Shown here piece by piece: positions 1 to 6,477 of a stretch of DNA of 35,868 nucleotides; position 1 is the first letter of the stretch, and each line of letters opens with the position of its first letter. The notes below the pieces were generated by a model. The model was not told the origin of the DNA, ran no database searches, and worked only from the letters and a program-made list of their open reading frames with translations. Position numbers and translations under genes: made by a program. The stretch is taken from positions 1 through 35,868 of the forward strand of contig DASZLR010000048.1 of assembly GCA_035552275.1 (NCBI GenBank), in the 5' to 3' direction. The DNA comes from DASVLX01 sp035552275 (GTDB lineage Bacteria > Actinomycetota > Actinomycetes > Mycobacteriales > Pseudonocardiaceae).

Positions 1-216
1 GTCGTCGCGTTGACCTACGGCCCCGACACGGACTGGGTGCGGAATGTGGTGGCGGCACACGGTTGCGACCTGGAGACTCGGGGCCGCGTCGAACATCTGG
101 TGTCGCCCGAGGTGGTGCACGATCCCCGGCGCCGGGCGGTCGGCTGGCCGGTCCGACAGGTGCTCCGGCTGATCGGCGCAAACGATTTCCTGCACTTGAT
201 CAAGCCCGTGAGCTAA
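1..216 (+). CDS. Deazaflavin (F420)-dependent nitroreductase family protein, 3' end only
   Basis: The reading frame is open from base 1 and ends at TAA 214-216, so only the last 71 residues are in the window. The visible part has the features I recall from the C-terminus of the nitroreductase family deazaflavin-dependent oxidoreductases (Ddn/DUF385 split-barrel proteins). These are TYGPDTDWVRNV, a short beta segment, then VHDPRRRAV and VLRLIGANDFLHL. Family members bind F420 and reduce varied substrates; the substrate cannot be told from this piece. The ttg at base 10 could be read as a start but lies inside the conserved domain, so the true start is upstream of the window. It lies in the same direction as the following kinase operon, separated by 75 bp that contain an inverted repeat. 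Confidence 0.75.
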   Translation, partial: VVALTYGPDTDWVRNVVAAHGCDLETRGRVEHLVSPEVVHDPRRRAVGWPVRQVLRLIGANDFLHLIKPVS

Positions 217-224
217 CCCGGCGA

Positions 225-244
225 CGTCACCCATTACGGTGACG
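225..244 (+). promoter_or_regulatory. Inverted repeat upstream of the first conservon
   Basis: CGTCACC (225-231) and GGTGACG (238-244) are perfect 7-bp arms around CATTAC. The right half includes TACGGT, which could be a -10 box for the operon starting at 292. A related TCAC/TACGGTGA string occurs at 9534-9545, upstream of the second conservon. This is an operator or promoter candidate only. Confidence 0.35.
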
Positions 245-291
245 GGTCAACGTGCGTGGGAGATCGTTGACCGCTGGAGGTCAGCAACATC

Positions 292-2862
292 GTGCAGTCG
301 GTCGGGGAACGGTCGGCGCAGTCGGCGCAGCTGCCGGCAGAGTCGGCCTGGTTAGCACAGTCGGAGCCTGCGCCTGCCCTGCGCACCTCTCGTCGCGAGG
401 TCGGCAGGTCCTGGTTCGCGACCTTCCTCGACTGGCGGAACTGGCGGCTGCGGGCCAAGGTCAGCGCCCTGCTGCTGCTCCCGGTGCTGGCCTCGGTGGT
501 GGCCGGCGGCCTGCTGATCAGCACCGAGATGGATCATGCGGACACCTACCAGAACCTCGAACAGTTGGTGGCGCTGCGCGGCACGCTGACGCCGCTGCTG
601 GCCGGCATTCAGCGGGAGCGCACCGACGCCGCCGACCTGCTGGTCAACTCCGGCATGTCGGACCCGACGGAGTTCAACCGGCAGGCCGGCCAGGACGACG
701 CCGCGGTCGCCAACATCGGCGCGCTGGCCGAGAGCACGCCGAATCTGGGCGAGGCGGCGACGAACGAGTATCACACGCTGACCAGCCTGTTCGGCGGCTT
801 GCCGGCGCTGCGCCGCGAGGTGCTCGGGAACGCCGTCGACGCGACCGACGCGACCCTTGCCTACAGCGCGATCAACCGGGGCGTGCTGTCCTTCGACCAG
901 GCGCTGGCCAGTCAGTTCGCCGACCCTTCGCTGTCCGGGCCGGCGACCACGCTCTACGACCTGGAGCTGGCGCAGGAGCAGGTTGGCCGGCAGCAGGCGA
1001 TCGTGATGGCCGCGATCGGCCGGGGCCACCTGCTCGTCGGCGAGGAAAACCAGCTCCAGCAAGCGGATCTGCGCTGGCAGGACTACCTGACCGACTTCCA
1101 GGCGGCGGCCACCAGCGGCGAGGCCGCCGACTATCAGCGCACGGTCAGCGGGCCGGCGGTGACCAATCGGGAACTGCTTGAGCAGGCCGCGCTGAGCGCC
1201 GGCACCGGCTCGGTGGCCGAGCTGTCGATGTCGCAGTGGCAGCAGGACTCCGACGCGACCATGGCCGCGCTGAGCCAGGTGCAGGACCGGATCGCCGGTC
1301 AGTTGCAGGACACCGCCGCCACGCTGAAGACGCAAACCAGCCAGGTCGCCTGGACGGCGACCGTGGCGCTGGTCGTGCTGATCGTGCTGGTCGCCGCGAT
1401 CGGGTTCCTGCTCGGCCGGCACCTGTTGCGGTCGTTGCGCATGCTGCGGCGCAGCGCGCTGGACGTCGCGGACAATCGGTTGCCGGCCGCGGTCGCCAGC
1501 ATCCTGGCCGGCGGCAACGCCGACACCGCGATCGAGCGGGTTCCGTTGCGCACCACCGAGGAGTTCGGCCAACTGGCCAGAGCGTTCGACAAGATGCAGA
1601 TCCAGGCCGTGCAACTCGCCGTCGAGCAGGCCAGCCTGCGCGACAACATGCGCAACATCCTGGTGAACCTGTCCCGCCGCAGCCAAACGCTGGTGGAGCG
1701 GCAGCTGTGGCTGATGGAGGAACTGGAACAGCACGAGGAAGGCCCGGAGCAACTGGCCAATCTGTTCAAACTGGACCATCTCGCCACCCGGATGCGCCGC
1801 AACAACGAGAACCTGATGGTGCTGTCGGGAGCGGAGCTGGGCCGACGGTTCACCGAGCCGGTGCCGATCGCCGACGTGCTGCGCGCGGCCGTGTCGGAAA
1901 CCGAGGACTACCAGCGGATGGTGGTCCGTGCGACGCCGGACAGCCGCATTGTCGGCTACGCGGCCGGCGACCTGGTGCGGTTGCTGGCCGAGTTGCTGGA
2001 CAACGCGGCCGCGTTCTCTCCACCCAACACCGAAGTGGTGCTGGCCAGCCACGACTGGGAGCGGGGCAGCGTGCTGATCGAGGTGATCGACCAGGGTCTG
2101 GGCATCATCGAGGACGAGAATCTGGCCGAGGCCAACGGAAAAGTGGTGGCCAGCGGGGCCGCGGACGTGCCGGTGTCCCGGCAGATGGGGTTGTACGTGG
2201 TCGGCCGGCTGGCCTGCCGGCACAACATCAATGTTCGGCTGCTGCGCAATTCCTATGGGGTGGGGCTGCGCGCTTCCGTGCTGGTGCCCGCCGAACTGGT
2301 GCCCGTTGAGTTCGCGCGGCAGCAGTCATCCGTCCCCGCCCCCAGCCCGTCGTTCGAGGAGCAGGACACCATGGTGTTCGAGGCGCCGATCAGGCTGAAC
2401 CGACCGCGGGCCCGCCGACCGAAGTCGTCCGGTCGGCAGACCAATGGACACGCTTCGGTCGAGATCGACACGATTGTCGGTGAGTTGTCGCACAATGGCG
2501 CGGTGGATATCTCGGCGCCGGAGCCAAGCCGCCCGCAACCCTCCGATGTGGACGATCCGGAGTTCATCTGGTTCAGTGCGGACAGGACAGTGGACCCCGC
2601 ACCGAACGGGGCGGCCGACCGCGAGATTGACCAGACAGTCGATCCGACCGGGCCGACGCCGAACGGCTCGTTGCCCAAGCGGGTTCCGCGGGCCAACCTG
2701 CAGGAGAACCTCACCGCCCAACAGCGGCGCGACCCCGACAGCGGCGACAGTGCGGCCGGGGCGCGGGACGCCCACCGGGTCCGGAACTTCCTCAGCAGTT
2801 ACCAGTCTGGCCTCCAGGCCAGTCGACGGGACCTGACAACGGAGTCGGGAGAGACAACATGA
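292..2862 (+). CDS. Sensor histidine kinase with extracytoplasmic nitrate/nitrite-type (NIT) sensor, CvnA-like (conservon 1)
   Basis: An 856-residue membrane sensor kinase. Residues 57-77 and 353-374 are transmembrane helices enclosing a roughly 275-residue extracytoplasmic helical domain of the nitrate-and-sulfonate-sensing type. A HAMP-like linker follows (about 375-440), then a dimerisation region with LDHLATR (His496 the likely phosphoacceptor). The ATP-binding domain has an N-box ELLDNA (567-572), a G-box DQGLGI (600-605) and MGLYVVGRL. The tail after about 670 is disordered and ends with a conserved LPKRVPRANL and LSSYQSGL. Start: GTG with GGAGG at 276-280. The stop overlaps the next ATG (ATGA). 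In conservons (Streptomyces cvn) this protein acts with the Roadblock and GTPase partners rather than with a response regulator, and no response regulator is nearby. The ligand is unknown. Confidence 0.85.
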   Translation: MQSVGERSAQSAQLPAESAWLAQSEPAPALRTSRREVGRSWFATFLDWRNWRLRAKVSALLLLPVLASVVAGGLLISTEMDHADTYQNLEQLVALRGTLTPLLAGIQRERTDAADLLVNSGMSDPTEFNRQAGQDDAAVANIGALAESTPNLGEAATNEYHTLTSLFGGLPALRREVLGNAVDATDATLAYSAINRGVLSFDQALASQFADPSLSGPATTLYDLELAQEQVGRQQAIVMAAIGRGHLLVGEENQLQQADLRWQDYLTDFQAAATSGEAADYQRTVSGPAVTNRELLEQAALSAGTGSVAELSMSQWQQDSDATMAALSQVQDRIAGQLQDTAATLKTQTSQVAWTATVALVVLIVLVAAIGFLLGRHLLRSLRMLRRSALDVADNRLPAAVASILAGGNADTAIERVPLRTTEEFGQLARAFDKMQIQAVQLAVEQASLRDNMRNILVNLSRRSQTLVERQLWLMEELEQHEEGPEQLANLFKLDHLATRMRRNNENLMVLSGAELGRRFTEPVPIADVLRAAVSETEDYQRMVVRATPDSRIVGYAAGDLVRLLAELLDNAAAFSPPNTEVVLASHDWERGSVLIEVIDQGLGIIEDENLAEANGKVVASGAADVPVSRQMGLYVVGRLACRHNINVRLLRNSYGVGLRASVLVPAELVPVEFARQQSSVPAPSPSFEEQDTMVFEAPIRLNRPRARRPKSSGRQTNGHASVEIDTIVGELSHNGAVDISAPEPSRPQPSDVDDPEFIWFSADRTVDPAPNGAADREIDQTVDPTGPTPNGSLPKRVPRANLQENLTAQQRRDPDSGDSAAGARDAHRVRNFLSSYQSGLQASRRDLTTESGETT

Positions 2863-3299
2863 CAGAGGCCGCACATCTGTTGAGTCGGTTCAGCTGGCTG
2901 GTCACCAACTTCACCAGAACCGTGCCCGGTGTCGCGCACGCGGCGGTGGTGTCGGTGGACGGGCTGCTGCTGACCTCCTCGGCTGCCCTGCCCGCCGACC
3001 GAGCCGAGCAGCTCGCCGCGGTGGCCGCCGGAGTGGTCAGTCTGGCCCAGGGCGCGGCGCACAATTTCGAGGCCGGCGACATCCGGCAGACCGTGATCGA
3101 CATGGATGGCGGCACCATGCTGCTGATGGCGATCCGGGACGGCTCCTGCCTGGTCGCGCTGGCCGCGCCGGCCTGCGATATCGGCCAGGTCGCCTACGAG
3201 ATGACCACGCTGGTCGAACAGGTCGGCGCGCTGCTCACCCCGGAGTTGCGCGGTGCGGCGCAGGCGGTTGCCCTCCAGTCGGCGAGCCAGTCGGTGTGA
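2859..3299 (+). CDS. Roadblock/LC7 domain protein, CvnB-like (conservon 1)
   Basis: A 146-residue cytoplasmic protein made almost entirely of one Roadblock/LC7 domain. Landmarks are WLVTNFTRTVPGVAHA, the VVSVDGLLL strand, RAEQLAAVAAGV and a C-terminal CDIGQVAYEMTTLVEQVG helix. Family members dimerise and dock small GTPases. It starts with an ATGA overlap with the kinase gene, so the two are translationally coupled. It is a clear paralogue of the protein at 13252-13662. Usually the next gene of such an operon encodes a DUF742 protein, but here only 54-87 bp separate it from the GTPase gene and no DUF742 is present. Confidence 0.88.
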   Translation: MTEAAHLLSRFSWLVTNFTRTVPGVAHAAVVSVDGLLLTSSAALPADRAEQLAAVAAGVVSLAQGAAHNFEAGDIRQTVIDMDGGTMLLMAIRDGSCLVALAAPACDIGQVAYEMTTLVEQVGALLTPELRGAAQAVALQSASQSV

Positions 3300-3386
3300 C
3301 GTCTGCCGACCGCCGACGTCGGTGGTCGAGGTGGCGGCGCTACTCTCGCTGCCATGGGGCGTGGCCGATGGATAGGGGTATGCGAG

Positions 3387-3935
3387 ATGGACCGCGTCGG
3401 CTCTGGCCAGGGCACGCTCACCTCGGCCAAGATCGTCATCACCGGTGGCCTGGGCACCGGCAAGAGCACGTTCCTGGGTTCGCTCACCGACGCCATGCCG
3501 CTGCCCACGGCGGTCGCGGTGCCGGACACCATTCCCGAGTTCGGCGACTATCCGGGCGTGCTGACCGATTTCGGCCGGGTGCCCATGGATGCCGACCTGG
3601 TGCTGTATCTGTTCGCCACGCCCGGTCAGCAGCGGTTCCGGTCGGTGTGGGACGAACTGGCCCGAGCCGCGATCGGCGCCGTCGTGCTCGTTGACCCGCA
3701 CCGGCTGGCGGAGTCCAGCGCCGCGGTGGACTATTTCGCCGGGCGCGGGCTGCCGTATGTGCTGGCGGTGAACGCTTTCGGCGACCGGGCCTCCGGTGGC
3801 GGGCCCGATGTCCCGCACCTGGTGCGCCGGTCCCTGCGGGCGGACCCGGACGTGCCGGTGGTGACCTGCGACGCCCGGGACCGGCGTTTCACCAAGGCCG
3901 CGCTGACCACTCTGGTCGAGCACGCCATGCGGTGA
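3387..3935 (+). CDS. Small Ras-like GTPase / ATP-GTP-binding protein, CvnD-like (conservon 1, divergent)
   Basis: A protein of about 182 residues with a P-loop GGLGTGKST, a switch II/G3 region ATPGQQRF, VVLVDPHRL, and VNAFGD in place of a canonical NKxD. It ends in VTCDARDRRFTKAAL and TLVEHAMR, like its paralogue at 14411-15022. Compared with that paralogue, the segment between P-loop and G3 is shorter and lacks the TTTTVAMDFGR-type switch I, keeping only LTDFGRV. Nucleotide handling may therefore differ. An in-frame ATG at 3354 would add 11 residues but has no ribosome-binding site; ATG 3387 has GGGG at 3374-3378, so I prefer it weakly. The gene converges on menC, with stops 3 bp apart. Confidence 0.8.
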   Translation: MDRVGSGQGTLTSAKIVITGGLGTGKSTFLGSLTDAMPLPTAVAVPDTIPEFGDYPGVLTDFGRVPMDADLVLYLFATPGQQRFRSVWDELARAAIGAVVLVDPHRLAESSAAVDYFAGRGLPYVLAVNAFGDRASGGGPDVPHLVRRSLRADPDVPVVTCDARDRRFTKAALTTLVEHAMR

Positions 3936-3938
3936 TCG

Positions 3939-4907
3939 CTATCCGGCGATCTTGGCCACTCCGGTCAACCGATCCCGCCAGCGTGCTTCGGTGTCCGGGC
4001 TCGCGGCGAACGCGGCGAGCAGCTCGGAATCGGGCGCGGGCGCGCTGTGGGGGACCGGCAGCCAGCCGTCGACCGGGCGCAGTGGCCGGGCCGTCACATC
4101 GCCGGTCAGCAGGGACAAGGTGCCCAGCCCGCAAGCGAAATCCAGTTCCGGCAGGGCGCCGGCCAGCGCCAGCCCGGCGGCCAGCCCGACGCTCGTCTCG
4201 ACCGCCGAGGACACCACGCACGGCAGCCCGCAGGCCTGCGCGACCGCCAGCGCCCGGCGGACGCCGCCCAGCGGCGCGACCTTGAGCACCGCGATATCGG
4301 CGGCGCCGGCGACCGCCACCCGCATCGGATCCTCGGCCCGTCGGATCGACTCGTCCGCCGCGATCCGAACGTCCACCTTGCGGCGGACGGCGGCGAGCTC
4401 CACCAGCGTGCCGCAGGGCTGTTCCACGTACTCCAGGCCGCCGGCCGCCCGATCCAGCTCGCGGATCGCGGTGAGCGCGGCGTCCACGTCCCAGGCGCCG
4501 TTGGCGTCGACCCGGATCTGGCCGTCCGGGCCGAGCGCGTCCCGGACCGCCGCGACCCGCTCGCAGTCGGCCGCCAGCGTGACGGCCGGATCGGCGACCT
4601 TGATCTTGGCGGTGCGACAGCCGGAGGCGGCCACGATCGCCGCCGCGCGGGCCGGATCGACCACCGGGACCGTGGCGTTGATCGGCACCCGGTCCCGGAC
4701 CGGCGCCGGCCAGCCGTCCCGCGCGGATTCGACGGCGGCGGCCAGCCAGGGCGCGGACTCGGCGTCGTCGTAGTCCAGGAACGGGCCGAACTCCCCCCAG
4801 CCGGCCGGGCCGCGCAGCAGCAGGCCCTCGCGCACCGTGATGCCGCGAAATCGGGTGCGCAGCGGGATTTCGTACACCCGCGTCGAGTCGATCGAGTCGA
4901 TGTTCAT
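3939..4907 (-). CDS. menC: o-Succinylbenzoate synthase
   Basis: A 322-residue enolase-superfamily enzyme that dehydrates SHCHC to o-succinylbenzoate in menaquinone synthesis. Catalytic signatures are in order: TAKIKV (the KxK general base), RVDANGAW (first metal Asp), EYVEQP (metal Glu), AADESI (metal Asp) and VLKVAPLGG (second catalytic Lys). Length fits actinobacterial MenC. Several in-frame ATGs exist (4907, 4916, 4937). 4907 is preferred because GAGG lies 9 nt upstream, and longer starts would run into the divergent antitoxin promoter. It stands alone, without other men genes in view, tail to tail with the conservon-1 GTPase and head to head with the toxin-antitoxin pair. Confidence 0.9.
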   Translation of the reverse strand: MNIDSIDSTRVYEIPLRTRFRGITVREGLLLRGPAGWGEFGPFLDYDDAESAPWLAAAVESARDGWPAPVRDRVPINATVPVVDPARAAAIVAASGCRTAKIKVADPAVTLAADCERVAAVRDALGPDGQIRVDANGAWDVDAALTAIRELDRAAGGLEYVEQPCGTLVELAAVRRKVDVRIAADESIRRAEDPMRVAVAGAADIAVLKVAPLGGVRRALAVAQACGLPCVVSSAVETSVGLAAGLALAGALPELDFACGLGTLSLLTGDVTARPLRPVDGWLPVPHSAPAPDSELLAAFAASPDTEARWRDRLTGVAKIAG

Positions 4908-4934
4908 CGAGCTCATCCTCGCATCCCAGCCCGC

Positions 4935-4950
4935 CATACCGTGGTATGGT
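4935..4950 (+). promoter_or_regulatory. Palindrome and leaderless -10 box of the toxin-antitoxin operon
   Basis: CATACC (4935-4940) and GGTATG (4943-4948) form perfect arms around GT. They overlap TATGGT at 4945-4950, a -10-like hexamer ending 6 nt before the GTG at 4957. This fits a leaderless transcript with an autoregulatory operator on its -10 box. The site is also only about 28 bp upstream of the menC start, on the other strand. Confidence 0.5.
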
Positions 4951-4956
4951 CGTGGC

Positions 4957-5220
4957 GTGGCGACCAAGAAGATCACGATCAGCGTGAGTGAAGAGGTGTT
5001 GGCGCGCGCCTTGGAGTTGGCGCAGCGCCAGGGCCTGCCGCTGTCCACCTGGATTGCCGCCGCCACCGAGCACGAGGTCCGTATCCAGGATGGTCTTGCC
5101 GCCCTGCGGGAGTGGGACGAGGCAAGCGGACCGCCCTCACCTGAAGCGACGGCATGGGCTGAGGAGCAGTTCGCTCGTATCGAGGCGGAACTCGATATCG
5201 TCCATCACAAGGCAGGCTGA
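4957..5220 (+). CDS. Ribbon-helix-helix-type antitoxin (VapB-like)
   Basis: An 87-residue acidic protein. The N-terminus KKITISVSEEVLARALELAQRQG fits a beta-strand followed by a helix of the MetJ/Arc/CopG fold. The C-terminal half is charged and probably disordered until bound to the toxin. The GTG start has no Shine-Dalgarno, and a -10 box lies 6 nt before it, so a leaderless mRNA is likely. Its stop overlaps the toxin start (TGATG at 5218-5222), the usual antitoxin-first arrangement. By family, the protein would bind its own promoter (palindrome at 4935-4948) and neutralise the PIN nuclease. A longer open frame upstream to 4837 is read through the menC 5' region and is rejected. Confidence 0.75.
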   Translation: MATKKITISVSEEVLARALELAQRQGLPLSTWIAAATEHEVRIQDGLAALREWDEASGPPSPEATAWAEEQFARIEAELDIVHHKAG

Positions 5221-5621
5221 TGGCGCTGCTCATCTGGCCGGTGGTGTATGACGCCGGCGCGTTGCTCGCCGCCGAGCGGGACGATGATCGGATGCGCGAG
5301 GTGCATCGGATGTGTCTCAGTCGCGGGCTTGAGCCCATCGTGCCGGCACCTGTTGTCACCCAGGCGTGGCGGGACGGAGCGAAGCAGGCGCGGGTCGCGC
5401 GGCTGCTGCGTGGTTGCCGGATCGCGCCAACGAACGAGCCGATCGCGAAGCGCGCGGGCGTGCTGCTCGGCCGCAGCGGCCTGGCCGACGCGGTGGACGC
5501 GTTGGTGATGGCCACGGCGCTGGAGGCGCGGGCCTCGGTCGTGACCAGCGATCCCGATGACCTCGCGAAGCTGGCCGCTGCCGGCTTGCCGCAGCCGAGT
5601 CCGCAGCTGATCGTCATCTGA
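5220..5621 (+). CDS. PIN-domain ribonuclease toxin (VapC-like)
   Basis: A 133-residue PIN-domain protein. The acidic metal-binding residues visible are Asp11 (VVYDAG), Asp90/Asp93 (LADAVDALVMATA) and Asp111 (VVTSDPDDL). At the position of the usual conserved Glu the sequence reads APVVTQAWR. A Gln there is, as I recall, common in an actinobacterial subgroup, so I do not call it inactive. Family role: a Mg-dependent RNase that cleaves tRNA or rRNA and is held in check by the antitoxin. It starts by a 1-nt TGATG overlap. The pair has no transposon or integrase near it. Confidence 0.8.
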   Translation: MALLIWPVVYDAGALLAAERDDDRMREVHRMCLSRGLEPIVPAPVVTQAWRDGAKQARVARLLRGCRIAPTNEPIAKRAGVLLGRSGLADAVDALVMATALEARASVVTSDPDDLAKLAAAGLPQPSPQLIVI

Positions 5622-5652
5622 CACGGGTTTTCCGACGGGTGCGGCCGTCTCG

Positions 5653-5658
5653 TACGGT
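5653..5658 (+). promoter_or_regulatory. -10 box of a probable leaderless transcript
   Basis: TACGGT ends 6 nt before the GTG at 5665; no Shine-Dalgarno is visible between. This places the expected transcription start on the start codon. Confidence 0.45.
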
Positions 5659-5664
5659 GGCGGC

Positions 5665-6477
5665 GTGGAAAGTCTGCGGAGCGTCGAGGACTGGCCGGTG
5701 GACAACGTGGCCGTGGCCGTGGTCGACGCCCAGGGCCAGATCCTGGGCACGCACGGCCCGGTGGACCGGCTGTTCCGGCTGGCCTCGGTGACGAAGCCGC
5801 TCACCGCGTACGCCACGCTGATCGCGGTCGAGGAAGGCGCCCTCGAATGGGACCAGCCGGCCGGGCCGCCCGATGCCACCGTCGCGCATCTGATCGCGCA
5901 CGCGTCCGGGCTGGCCTACAACGAGCGGTCGGTGGTCGCCGCGCCGGGAACCCGTCGGCTGTATTCGAACGCCGGCTTCGAGGTGCTGGCCGAGACGGTC
6001 GAACTGGCGTCCGGCATCCCGTTCGGCGACTATCTCGCCGAGGCGGTGTTCGCGCCGTTGGGCATGGAGGCCAGCACGCTGCCCGGCTCGCCGGCCGCCT
6101 CCGGCGTGTCCACGGTCGCCGACCTGGCCCGGTTCGCGGCCGAGCTGCAGGCGCCGAAACTGATCGCCCCGACTACGCTCGCCGAAGCCACCACGGTGAC
6201 GTTTCCCGGCCTGGCCGGCGTCCTGCCCGGCCTGGGCTACCAGAAGAACAACGACTGGGGCCTCGGCTTCGAGCTGCGCGACCACAAGAGTCCACATTGG
6301 ACCGGAATGCGCAGCTCGCCGGACACCTTCGGCCACTTCGGACAGTCCGGGACGTTTCTCTGGGTAGATCCGGCGGCCGGCGTGGCCTGTGTCGCGCTCA
6401 CCGACCGCGATTTCGGCGACTGGGCCAAGACCGCGTGGCCGGCGTTCACCGACGCGGTGCTCGCCGACCTGTCCTAG
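5665..6477 (+). CDS. Beta-lactamase/PBP4-like serine hydrolase
   Basis: A 270-residue protein of the class C beta-lactamase / penicillin-binding protein 4 / esterase EstB fold. The nucleophile motif SxxK is SVTK at residues 41-44, the second motif YSN is at 100-102 (LYSNAGF), and HFGQSG near 224-229 replaces the KTG box. No signal peptide or membrane helix is present, so it is probably cytoplasmic and an esterase or amidase rather than a true beta-lactamase. Substrate unknown. The GTG start has a -10 box 6 nt upstream (leaderless). Its TAG stop overlaps the TAG of the convergent XPB helicase gene through the shared tetranucleotide CTAG at 6474-6477. Confidence 0.82.
   Translation: MESLRSVEDWPVDNVAVAVVDAQGQILGTHGPVDRLFRLASVTKPLTAYATLIAVEEGALEWDQPAGPPDATVAHLIAHASGLAYNERSVVAAPGTRRLYSNAGFEVLAETVELASGIPFGDYLAEAVFAPLGMEASTLPGSPAASGVSTVADLARFAAELQAPKLIAPTTLAEATTVTFPGLAGVLPGLGYQKNNDWGLGFELRDHKSPHWTGMRSSPDTFGHFGQSGTFLWVDPAAGVACVALTDRDFGDWAKTAWPAFTDAVLADLS

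Noticed and set aside
5220..5621. PIN toxin judged inactive because of Gln in place of the usual Glu in APVVTQAWR
   Set aside because: Other acidic residues are present, and the Gln form appears, as I recall, in many intact actinobacterial members.
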